DNA from: Anodontia alba
Taxonomy: Eukaryota > Mollusca > Bivalvia > Lucinida > Lucinidae
DNA: 64,000 nucleotides
NCBI GenBank assembly: GCA_964016985.1
Contig: OZ024823.1
Span: 128,918,112 to 128,982,111, forward strand
Reading direction: 5' to 3'
The translations under genes and the position numbers were made by a program. Shown one piece after another: positions 55,795 to 64,000 of this stretch; positions within the stretch are counted from its first letter, which is position 1; each line of letters starts with the position of its first letter. The notes beneath the pieces are model-generated. The model did not search any database. It was given only the letters and a program-made list of their open reading frames with translations, and had not been told where the DNA came from.

Positions 55795-58700
55795 CTGCAA
55801 ATTAGATAGGCAGAAATTTACTTTAGATCTCTAAAAGGGATTTAAATTCTAATACAATAAGTGCTGTCACAGGACAGCATAGCTCGCATGAATTGTGCTT
55901 TGCCTAAAAAACTTTAAGCAAAAATTTTAACTTACTGGGTATCTTTTTTTTTTCTAAGTAAATGACCTTGACCTCAAGGTCATTCATGTGGGTTGATATG
56001 ATATTACAGCATTGAACTTCAGACCAGTATCTAACATCAGGGAAAATGTAACGGATAAGTATATACAGCTGTATATCACTTCTACAGCATCGCTGTGGAA
56101 GCTGGCTTTTATGGCGACACTGGTAGAGTGATTGGCATTTTTACGAAGTTAAGCAACAGAGATCACAGTTAGTACCTGGATGGGTGACCGCGGTGCTTGA
56201 CTTCGTAGAGGACCCGGTTTCACGCTACATTGGTGGCAGCGGTGGGATTGAAGACAGTGTCCTTAGTGTGTTGCATAGACTCCACCCTCGGATTTGCCTA
56301 GTGAGGCGTGTGTGACTTCGGGAAGAAGTCAAGAGAAGAGGGGGAGAACTGTAATGGAATAGTATATATATCACTTCTACAGCCTCACTGTGGAAGCCGG
56401 CTTTTACAGGACACTGGTAGAGTGACTGGCTTTTTTACAAAGTTAAGCAACAGAGATCGCGGTTAGTACCTGAAGTGGTTGTAGCATCTTAATCTATTCA
56501 GCATGACAAGGGTTAAAAAACTTTAACTAACTCTGACACTGATGCTAACTCTGATGCTGTGTTGAGTGTATTAACTCTACCTTAATTTGTACAAGCAAGC
56601 TAAAAACAGGAACTACTGTATTTACTCTATTCTGCCAGACAGGCCTGAGCAAAGAGTGTAGACCTAGATCAGATGCTGCATCCAATCAAAGTCTGCACTG
56701 TTTGCCACTCATTACTGTAACCAATATTTTATCTATCAACAGGTAGTAAATTTTTTTTTCTATTTTCAGGGCCAGTATGTACATGTAGTTAAGGTGTCTG
56801 AAAACTTAGCCCTTAAAATGCCAAGAAAACCTGATCTGAAAATGTTGTCTGTTTATGTCTTCTGCTGAATATTCTTGCAAACTTTTCAAACCTATTTTTG
56901 CATACAAACAGTGTGGACCCTGATCAGACTGCTCCTAGAAAAGCAGTCTGATCTGGGTCCACACTGTTTGCAAAAATGACTTTTAAAATCACAAGCAGAT
57001 GACAATTGTTGTGATTGGCAGTTTAAAGGTTAATTACTTACTTAGGTGTCTGAATACTTGCTCTGCATCAGTCAGAAGGTAGTTTTTGAATGGTGCTTTA
57101 CACAGAAGTAAATTTGCCAACTTTCATGATTTCAAGCAAAACATTTCTTTGCAACTACCTATGCACAAAAAAGTTTTATTCTATTCAAGTGTTTTGAAAA
57201 ATTGAATATTTTCATTTTTTCCCATGGTAAAAATGGCTGTAAAATATGCTGAAATCAGTAGGTTAGGTAAAATGGAGGCTGGTTTTCAACTAGTTCCTTC
57301 TGTTAAAATTTTCTGAAGTTTTCACAATAATCATGAAACATTAATATCAAAAAATAAGCAAAGAAATGTAAAAATATTTTCTTAGATAATATTTTTTTTA
57401 AAACATTGCTTTACTATAGGAATTTCATAGGTCAGACCAATTTTCGACCATAAATTTAATTTTATAGTGATATTTGAGAACAAACCAAAGAAAGAGACTA
57501 GAATTCAGAGAATTGGGTGTGTTGGCTACTTAAACAGGAAGACATTGGAGACAATTTGCATGAAATGTCAAAACCTGTTTTCTGGGAAAAATAAGAAAAA
57601 TATTTCAAAATGTCTTCTGCCGAAATTTTTACCCAGAGTGCTAAGTGTTAAGGAACCTGATGCACTTGATAGATTTTCCACCATGTTTTACAAGGGTGAC
57701 AACTTTTGTGCCCTTCTTGTTTGATATTCTGCGCACCAAACACCTTCTGCAAACACCTTCTGAAAAGGGGTCTACTCCAGATTCCAAGGAGAGCAAATTC
57801 TTTCCTTTTATAGTAGACCCCTTTTCAAAAGGGAGGCAAAACAATTTTGTGAGAGTTGTCTTCTTTGAAGTATACATTAGGGAGTATCTGGTGACAGTTC
57901 TGGTGTCAGTTTTCTTCTGTCCCCATTAAAAAGTTCAAATTTATACTTTTTCAAAACATGGCCATGTAGCATATTTTCATCAAAACTTTTGCCCTGCGAT
58001 GTTTAAAGCAGGGATACTGAATCTGGTTGTGAGGTCAAATTTCAGCTTTTTCAGAAAACAGTACAGTAAAATTCCACTATTAACCCTAAAATTAAGATGC
58101 CACACCCATTTCAAATTTTCAGCCAATCAGATTACTTGATCTAGATTATTGATATAAATTCACATACTTAATGGCAAACAGTGCAGAGCCAGATCAGTTG
58201 GCTTCAACTGATCTGGATCTGCACTGTATGCAAAGGCAGGATATATTTGGATTCAGCAGGACTAGAATTAAGACCATGTTTGGGACTGCCTTTAAGTGAT
58301 CATATTAGTGGGGTTGTCATAGTATTGAATATGGAAAAATAAGATAAAACATTTTGGACTGACAAACGCTGCCTTAATAGAGAATAGATCTTAATTTCAA
58401 GTGGTCACAGTGGAATTTGACTGTATATGAATAGAAGAGGGATGGAGAATAGTGTATGTTTTCACTGTTTGTGTGTTTTGAAGTTTTACGGCCCAGTCAA
58501 CCCAATGGGGTCATGTCGAGTGTGGTAAGTTTACCTAAACACACGTTTACTGGGCAGGCTTAGTCCTCTAAGCGGTTCACCAGTATTGTGCACATTCTTT
58601 CGCCAGAAACTGACATGTTTTCACTGAAATATTTGCCCTGGAGCAGTTCAAAACCAAAGTGCAGGGATTTGCTATGGCATGCCATTTACTGGTATGTCAT

Positions 58701-61700
58701 GTCCAAAGAGGAAAGAACAATGGTTGTGTCATGTCCAAAGAGGAAAGAACAACTGCTATGTCATCTCCAATAAGAAAAGAACAATTGTTATGTCATGTCC
58801 AAAGAGGAAATAATGATTGGTATGTCATATCCATTGAGGAAAGAACAACTTCATTTTCAAAATATCACATTTGTACCTGGTACATCACAGAAGAACTGCC
58901 TTTTCCTACTCAAAACAGCTCGCTTTTGATGTAAAATCTCTCTCGATGTGTTCTCTGGCTCTTCATGATAGACAAGTTGGTCCAAATCTTGAATGACAGC
59001 AGCATGGTCACTGGGAGCTTGCAACAAATTAGGGTCTGACAGAAGATTGTCATAAGCAGTAAGCCTGTCACTGATCTCAGTCCCACGTGGCTCAAAACCC
59101 TATAAACACAGAATATATTATTTTATTCCATACAATTTTGGCCTGAATTTTGCTTTTAGTGAAGTTTTTGTTTCATAAATACTGAGTTGAATGGCAAATA
59201 GTATAGACCCTTATCAGGCAACTCCTTTAGGAGTCTGATCTCAGTCTGCACTGTATGCATATGTCATTTTATCAGAAACTTTGGTGTTCAAATTTTAGGA
59301 CATTCATCTCATTGCACGACCATACGTGCCATAAAGTAATAAAATGCACTTTCATACATCCAATGAAGACTCGGATCTGTCTATCCATCTGCCTAGTCTC
59401 ATTAGTATACACTGTCTGGCTAAATAAACTCTGGATGCTTGGCTATCTTATTCCATTTTTCCATATACTGAGTTGAATTTAAATTTTAGGTATGTCAGGT
59501 TATGTGATTTACCGTATTTACCCTAAGTATTGGGACACCTTATCTACTCAGCATATTTGTCTTAAAATTTGACACAGTCCATTCTACTACCTGTTGATGA
59601 GTCTAAAATATTGCTGTATGTATGGCAAAAACAGTGTAGATCCTGATCAGATGCCGCAGAATGCGGCATCTGATCTGGGGCTACACTGTTTGCATAGGCC
59701 AATCTGTCCTAATATTTAGGGTTATTAAGGTAGATATTCCTTGAGAAAAATGGCTAAAGCATTTTGCAGTCTGATCTGGGTGACAGCACTTTGCCAATTA
59801 TCCTTTTTGGGGTCTCAAGAATAAACTGGATTGTAATAGATATAGCTCAGACAAGAAAAATTCAGAAAAGAATTTTTAACTCTTTCTCCATGAAAACATA
59901 TGTTGTGGGTGCTCATCATAAGTATTTCAGTGAGGTGCCTATAATGAGAATTCTTTAACATATGTTTTCATAGAGAAATAAGAAAAATATCACATTTTGG
60001 TTGAACAAAAAGGGGCCTTACCTGGAGCTATGCTCAAATATTTTATGTTTTCATCATTTGTTTGAATTGTGAACTGCACATCCAGGTACATTAATTGTCC
60101 TAAAATTTCGTACATCGGAGCATCTGACAAAGAGCTATATGCAAACAGTGCAGACCCAGATCAGACTGCTCCTTCAGAAGCAGTCTGATCAGGGTCTCCA
60201 CTGTTTGCCATTCCACTACGTATTTTAAGAACTACATAAAAAGCGAAATTTAGGCCAAAAAAGTATAGGATAAAGTGTTTGAAATTTTCGGACATTTACT
60301 GTAATCTACTGCAACTGACAGCTACTGGCACCTAAAGGTACTAACAACACTTATTTACCCTAAATATTCAGACACCTTCACTCCTTACCATACTTGTCCT
60401 AAAATTTGAAATGATCTGTTTTAGGACCTGTTGGTGTGTCTAAAACCTGCTGGATAAGTGGCAAACAGAGTAGACCATGATCAGATCAGATCAGATGATT
60501 AGTTCTGTTGGCATCTGATCTAGCCCTACAGTCTTGGCTCAGCCTGTCTGTCTTAATACATAGGGTAAATAAGGTATGTTCATGTACATGTATATAGTCC
60601 AAGATAAATGGAGTATTCAGAAGGTCATTTTTCATTACAGTAAATGTCCTAAAATTTCAAACACTCTAATCCATACTTTTTTGGCCTAACTTTTGCTTTT
60701 CATGCAGTTGTTTCTGTAAATACTTAGTGGAATGGCAAACAGTGTAGACCCTGATCAGACTGCTCATTCAGGAGCAATCTGATCTGGGTCTGTACTGTTT
60801 GCATAGTCAGACACTGGTGTACGAAATTTTAGGACATTTTACCGTACTTCTGATCTGATATATCTCTTGTGACTTGGCCATGGAACTGACTTAGTGAGGT
60901 GATTCCAGTGAGTACCGTATTTACCCTAAGTATTCTGATACCTCAACTCTTTACCATAACTGTTCTAAAATTTCTAAAATCTGAACAAGTACAATTTACT
61001 ACTCATCAACGAGTCTACAAATTGCTGGATGAGTAGCAAACAGTGCAGACCCTGATGCGATGCCACATTCTGTGGCTTCCCATCCAGGTCTGCATTGTTC
61101 GCTCAGGCCTGTCTGTTCAAATACATACAGTAATAAATACAGTATCCAGAAGATACTTCTTTGTTTTTACAAAACTTATTACCTAAAACTTCACTTTATC
61201 TAGCACTGATATATATGCTACATATGGTCTATGCTGAAAAAGAATGTACAAATAGATACCACCCTGATCAGACCGCACAAATACTCAGGCTAATCCATGT
61301 TTATACATGACATATATACTCAGAAAATATTTCCTTATGACTCAACCATTGTTGACTGTTGTCACCCTGATCAGACTGCACCAATACTCAGGCTGATCCA
61401 AGTCTATACATGACATATATACTCAGAAAATATTTCCTTATGACTCAATCATTGTTGACTGTTGTCATCCTGATCAGACTGCACCAATACTCAGGCTGAT
61501 TCAAGTCTAAGCATGACACAAAAACTCAGAAAATATTTCCTTGTGAGGTGACACAAACACAAATTATTGTCGATAATTATCTCACAAAGATGAAGCATTA
61601 TTCCCACAAAGTAATTCAAAACAATTAATGCAAATTAATGGTTTCGATAATTCGGCAATTTCGTCATTTGTCACTAAATGCATGCATATTTTCCAGACAT

Positions 61701-64000
61701 AAAGTGCCTTCAAACAGATTGTTATAATGTATTTATCACAAGTATTTGGACAGACAGACCTCAGCAAATAGTGTAGACCCAGATTAGATGCCGCATAACA
61801 CAGCGTCTAGTCTGGGTCTACACTGTATGCCACTCATCAAGCAACTTTTAGACACATTAAGCAGTAGTAAAAATGGACTTGTTCAAATTTTAAGGAGCAT
61901 GGTAAGTTTTCTGAATAATTAGAGTAAATATGGTACTAATTATCCGGTTCTTTCTCCTCCTCCCTGATCCATTTTCTGCAGCAAAGGTACATCCATACAT
62001 TGTCTTTGTTTAAGTTGAAGTTTTACAGCCCAGTCAACCCTTTGGGGTCATGTCGAGCATGGTCAGTTAACCACACTTTTACTGGACAGGCTTAGTCCTC
62101 TAAACAGTTAACCAGTATGTGCATTCTCTTGCCAGAAACTGACAACTGCCCTTCTTGAATCAGAAGAAGGGAGCTACCGTAGAAAGTGTTTCACGATCAA
62201 TCTCCATGAAAGAATATTGCCAAACCTGTGGGGGACAAACCCGCAAACCTCCTGTTCACCAGTCGGCTTGCATCCAACTGAGCCATTGAGACCTGCCCAT
62301 ACATTGTCAGTCCAGATGAATGGATTATTGAGTAAATAATTTTTGTTAATCCCTTGTCCTGCTGAACCCGGATATACCCTGTCTTTGCCAGGATCAGGGA
62401 CAGTGGCAAACAGTGTAGACCCTGATCAGATGCCACAGAAAGAAGTGTTTGATCTGGGTCTACACTGTTTGCATTAAGTTCAGAAATTCCTACAAAACAT
62501 GGTAATTATAAAAGCTAACCAGACACCTCCTATATAGGAAATGAACCTGTCCAAAGAGTTGAGGTAGAGGAATCCACTCGGCATAAATGGGTTAAAAGTA
62601 GACTTCTTTCAAGAAAGGATTTGTGCAGGAGAGCAAACAGGAAGTCATGGAAGGGTCTCCCTTGGCAGAAAGGATGAAAAATCTTACAAGTGACCCCTAA
62701 AACCCTTGCCATACTTTGAACCTTGAAGTCCATCTGACTTCCTGGTAATGTGTCTAAAATGCTGGCTAAATAGCAAAGCAAGCTAACCCTGATCAATACC
62801 AGGTCTAATGAAAATATCTTTCAAATAGTGTATCCTGTTTATCTTGATTAAACTGGAGAGAAAAAAACAGTCTAAAGTATCAGCAAAGCTCTGGACAAGT
62901 AGTTTTGTTTTTTTTTTCAGCCAAAATGTCTCGCTATTTTCTCTCTGCGAAAACATCTGCTGTGGGTACTCACTGAAGGCTTCTATGATGTGCTTCTAAT
63001 GAGTACTGGTACCCACAATATATTTTCTTGGAAAAATGAGCAAAATATTTACCTGACTACCCATTTTTATCTATAACTATGCTGTCAGGCATCAAGACAC
63101 ATTAGCCTATATTTACCCTAAGTATTGGGACACTTTATCTACTTACAATATTTGTCCTAAAATTTGTTATAGTTCAATCTACTACCTCTTGATGTGTCTA
63201 AAATACTGCTGTATGCTGGTAAACGGTGTAGACCCAGATCAGATGCCGCATGCTGCGGCATCTGATCTTGATCTACACTGTTTGCAAAGGCTTATCTGTC
63301 CAATATTTAGGTTTTACGGTCAAAGTACTTACTGCTAGCGGTTCCTCAAAGCTTGGGGCATCACCAATAATTGCTGTAACAATCAAGCAGGTGACTGACA
63401 CCACCAGAACTGAGGCGAGGACCACATATGGGTAGTGAGCCAGCACACGTGTATAACTGCAAGAAAATACAATGAATATACACCACAACCTATTTATAAC
63501 ACTACTGCTGGGATCTAAGCAAAAACAGTGCTAGTTAAACAACCATGTGCAAGCAAAACAAAAATGTATAGATTACACTACAACCTCTTTACAACACGGT
63601 TTGTTATAACACAGTTTTGGATATAACACGGTTCAAAGATGGATCCCAAAAATGTATAGATTACACTTCAACCTCTTTATAACACGGTTTGTTATAACAT
63701 GGTTTTGGATATAACACGGTTCAAAGACGGATCCCAAAAATGTAAAGATTATATTGAAAAATGACCATAAATGGTCATTTTTCAATATAATCTATACATT
63801 TTTGTTTGGATATAACACCGTTGTTTAACTAACACAGTTTATGCTATGGACCCTAACAACAGAGTTATAAAGAGGTTGTGGTGTATATAGAAAAATAGAA
63901 AGGAATTCAATGAAGTTTATTTTATATAGCACCTGCGTACTAAAATGTGAAAACAAGCATCAGAAGAGTGAGAGTTGTCATCCTTGATTAGCTCTGTGAG
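53006..64000 (-). CDS. disp: Dispatched homolog, 12-TM RND/sterol-sensing transporter (3' part of gene)
   Basis: Exons run right to left: 63933-64000 (probable), 63333-63456, 58877-59099 and 53006-55794; the 5' end lies beyond the window. Dispatched proteins are plasma-membrane RND-family transporters that release lipid-modified Hedgehog from producing cells. Visible hallmarks are GFEPRGT and FFCDVP in the first extracellular domain, a Cys-rich region (CCKPLSLGNYIALL, KKCVQYNAVY), the TM4 acidic motif GSDDVFIYTKIW and the TM10 motif GLSIDHTLHYG. All twelve membrane spans are accounted for: TM1 in exon 63333-63456, the rest in the last exon. The visible part is about 1,070 residues, within the usual range once an N terminus is added. 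The cytoplasmic tail after TM12 is short, about 115 residues. I cannot decide between DISP1 and DISP2 as closest relative; DISP3 seems less likely. Intron 55795-58876 carries the 5S-bearing LTR element. Confidence 0.93.
56047..56229 (+). repeat. 5' LTR of the TRIM element
   Basis: Starts TG and ends CA, and carries a tatata stretch near its start. An imperfect 10-bp hairpin (cttctacagc / gctgtggaag, 56079-56101) is also present in the second LTR. The 5S-derived block occupies its second half. Confidence 0.75.
56144..56192 (+). promoter_or_regulatory. 5S rRNA-derived block with box A / box C-like sequences
   Basis: gaagttaagcaac and gttagtacctggatgggtg correspond to the box A and box C regions of animal 5S rRNA. 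The distance from gaagttaagc to ttagtac is the same as in 5S. The middle (agagatcaca) has diverged from the usual gtcgggc(g)cgg. 5S genes are transcribed by RNA polymerase III from these internal boxes through TFIIIA; whether this copy is active is unknown. Confidence 0.75.
56231..56248 (+). other. tRNA-Leu primer-binding site
   Basis: tggtggcagcggtgggat is the reverse complement of the 3' end of tRNA-Leu (atcccaccgctgcca plus cca). It sits one base after the 5' LTR, the normal place for minus-strand priming. Confidence 0.8.
56331..56348 (+). other. Polypurine tract of the TRIM element
   Basis: Eighteen consecutive purines end two bases before the second LTR (TGTAATGG), where plus-strand priming is expected. 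Confidence 0.7.
56350..56472 (+). repeat. 3' LTR of the TRIM element, truncated
   Basis: Matches the first about 130 bp of the 5' LTR with one short gap near its start. It keeps the hairpin and a second 5S-derived block (aaagttaagcaac...gcggttagtacctg). This block's middle, atcgcgg, is closer to real 5S than the first copy. The rest of the LTR is missing. Confidence 0.7.
56484..56516. repeat. Fragment of an aacccttgtcatgctgaa MITE end
   Basis: gcatcttaatctattcagcatgac... is the reverse complement of the left end of the elements at 37225 and 37692. It abuts the truncated LTR and marks the break point. Confidence 0.6.
56806..57032. mobile_element. MITE family D4, copy 3
   Basis: ttagcccttaaaatgccaag ... 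tggcagtttaaaggttaa; perfect core gaccctgatcagactgctcc / ...gcagtctgatctgggtcc. Confidence 0.8.
57655..57880. repeat. Family Q copy
   Basis: acaagggtgacaacttttgtgcccttcttgtttg ... ggggtctactccagattccaaggagagcaaattctttcc ... gtagaccccttttcaaaagggaggcaa. Confidence 0.7.
58080..58270. mobile_element. MITE family D1, copy 5
   Basis: ttaaccctaaaattaagatgcc ... gattcagcaggactagaatta; core gatcagttggcttcaactgatc. Confidence 0.75.
58467..58616 (-). mobile_element. SINE family G, 3' part only
   Basis: Body and 3' end (minus strand) from aaaacttcaaaacacac up to gtttctggcgaaag; no tRNA head. Confidence 0.75.
58690..58848 (+). repeat. 32-bp minisatellite, 5 units, next to the Dispatched exon
   Basis: tggtatgtcatgtccaaaga plus ggaaagaacaa repeats five times with point changes, 31-32 bp each, ending 28 bp before the exon 58877-59099. 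Confidence 0.9.
58877..59099 (-). CDS. disp: Dispatched internal exon (start of extracellular loop 1)
   Basis: Acceptor tgtttatag, donor gtacaa; phase 0 in, one base out. Encodes 74 residues starting GFEPRGTEISDRL and ending FFCDVP, two landmarks shared by Dispatched proteins. Between them lies a basic stretch, HQKRAVLSRKRQ, where vertebrate DISP1 has its furin cleavage site. A 32-bp minisatellite ends 28 bases past the donor side. Confidence 0.9.
59149..59305. repeat. Family D3 MITE, partly degraded
   Basis: gaattttgcttttagtgaag ... core cttatcaggcaactcctttaggagtctgatctcag ... aaattttaggacatt. Confidence 0.6.
59511..59731. mobile_element. MITE family D2
   Basis: taccgtatttaccctaagta ... 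aatatttagggttattaagg; core cagatgccgcagaatgcggcatctg. Confidence 0.8.
59870..60035. repeat. MITE family F, copy
   Basis: tttaactctttctccatgaaaac...gctcatcataagtatttcagtgaggtgcctataatgag...gagaaataag...acctggagctatg. Confidence 0.65.
60098..60300. mobile_element. MITE family D3
   Basis: tgtcctaaaatttcgtaca ... gaaattttcggacattta; core cagatcagactgctccttcagaagcagtctgatcag. Confidence 0.8.
60354..60574. mobile_element. MITE family D2
   Basis: ttaccctaaatattcagac ... taatacatagggtaaataagg; the core is rearranged (tgatcagatcagatcagatg). Confidence 0.7.
60641..60841. mobile_element. MITE family D3
   Basis: taaatgtcctaaaatttc ... gaaattttaggacatttta; core gaccctgatcagactgctca...gagcaatctgatctgggtc. 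Confidence 0.8.
60915..61142. mobile_element. MITE family D2 (degraded)
   Basis: taccgtatttaccctaagta ... core gaccctgatgcgatgccac / gtggcttcccatccaggtc. Confidence 0.7.
61255..61550 (+). repeat. About 103-bp tandem repeat, 3 units
   Basis: Each unit has ccctgatcagactgcacca, atactcaggctgatccaag, catgacatatatactcagaa and atatttccttatgactcaa. The third unit is more diverged. Confidence 0.85.
61727..61935. mobile_element. MITE family D2
   Basis: acaagtatttggacagacag ... taattagagtaaatatggta; core cccagattagatgccgca...gcgtctagtctgggtc. Confidence 0.7.
62003..62298 (-). mobile_element. SINE family G, near full-length copy
   Basis: Minus strand gggcaggtctcaatggctcag (box A-like), gcgggtttgtcccc (worn box B), body and 3' end ttcaacttaaacaaag. 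Confidence 0.75.
62345..62480. repeat. Mixed D1 end and D core
   Basis: cccttgtcctgctgaacccggatata and, after a break, aacagtgtagaccctgatcagatgc...gtttgatctgggtctacactgtt. Confidence 0.6.
62930..63060. repeat. MITE family F, degraded copy
   Basis: attttctctctgcgaaaacatctgctgtgggtactcactgaaggcttctatgatgtgcttctaatgagtac. Confidence 0.55.
63110..63320. mobile_element. MITE family D2
   Basis: tttaccctaagtattgggac ... gtccaatatttaggttttacgg; perfect core cagatcagatgccgcatgctgcggcatctgatc. It ends a few bases before the Dispatched TM1 exon. Confidence 0.8.
63333..63456 (-). CDS. disp: Dispatched internal exon (TM1)
   Basis: Donor gtaagt, acceptor cttgcag; 1 + 41 codons. Encodes YTRVLAHYPYVVLASVLVV and the rest of a single hydrophobic helix, then GDAPSFEEPLA. 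This is the first membrane span with the flanking Tyr-Pro that Dispatched and Patched proteins carry before TM1. It joins in phase 0 to the GFEPRGT exon. Confidence 0.88.
63574..63885. mobile_element. MITE family M, copy 2, left end duplicated
   Basis: The segment tacactacaacctctttaca...cccaaaaatgtatagat (63574-63660) is repeated at 63661-63750. The hairpin aaaatgaccataaatggtcattttt and the right end aaagaggttgtggtgta follow. Confidence 0.8.
63933..64000 (-). CDS. disp: Probable Dispatched exon, cut by the window edge
   Basis: Before a donor ag/gtgcta, one frame is open to the window end, reading LTELIKDDNSHSSDACFHIL and then VR, and it ends with the two bases the TM1 exon requires. The other two frames contain stops. 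It would be the cytoplasmic segment just before TM1. The evidence is phase and frame only. Confidence 0.55.

Larger units (their letters stand above)
56047..56472 (+). mobile_element. TRIM-like miniature LTR retrotransposon with 5S rRNA-derived LTRs
   Basis: A 183-bp first LTR (56047-56229, TGTAACGG...CTACA) is followed one base later by tggtggcagcggtgggat, complementary to the 3' end of tRNA-Leu plus CCA. Then come about 100 bp of non-coding interior, an 18-base polypurine run (56331-56348), and a second LTR starting TGTAATGG at 56350. The second LTR stops matching near 56472, where another repeat's end begins. Total visible length is about 430 bp, with no coding capacity. It is non-autonomous and probably mobilised by a larger LTR element. 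The two LTRs differ by several substitutions and a short gap, so the insertion is not recent. It lies antisense to Dispatched in its last intron. Confidence 0.8.

Noticed and set aside
56144..56200. A genuine 5S rRNA gene
   Set aside because: Only the middle of 5S is recognisable, the first ~40 bases are missing, the central part is diverged and the block lies inside an LTR.

Overview
This is intron-rich, AT-rich animal nuclear DNA. The two genes found are animal gene families, and there are SINEs with tRNA-type heads and dozens of short palindromic elements. The repeat style (SINEs ending in caat repeats, 'gctcacct...' repeats, palindromic MITEs built round a gtgtagacccagatcag core) suggests a mollusc, most likely a bivalve. 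That species call is inference. Nothing prokaryotic is present.

Layout. (1) About 0.75-27.3 kb, plus strand: a 12-exon gene that I rebuilt by joining splice sites with matching phases into one 501-residue frame. It carries six scattered xHFxxG-type motifs and looks like a TEX45/SAXO5-type microtubule-associated protein of cilia or sperm flagella. Its introns hold MITEs, a 2.5-kb repeat (15.85-18.36 kb) and nested insertions. (2) About 27.4-53.0 kb: no convincing gene. It is filled with palindromic MITEs, SINEs, a 60-bp satellite block, poly(A)/poly(T) runs and older repeats. (3) 53.0 kb to the window end, minus strand: the 3' part of a Dispatched gene (12-TM RND/sterol-sensing family, releases lipid-modified Hedgehog). 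It has one very large terminal exon, two confident upstream exons and a probable exon cut by the window edge; the 5' end lies outside.

Most notable find: at 56,047-56,472, inside a Dispatched intron, is a very small LTR element. It has a ~183-bp LTR, a primer-binding site matching the 3' end of tRNA-Leu, a ~120-bp non-coding interior, a polypurine tract and a truncated second LTR. Both LTRs contain a 5S rRNA-derived segment in sense orientation with 5S-like spacing of its internal promoter boxes. This is the layout of the plant Cassandra TRIM elements, here in an animal genome.

A second theme is modularity. Several MITE families with different outer ends share the same central hairpins, and several nested insertions can be read directly, with empty sites or target duplications. 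The two genes have no evident functional link.
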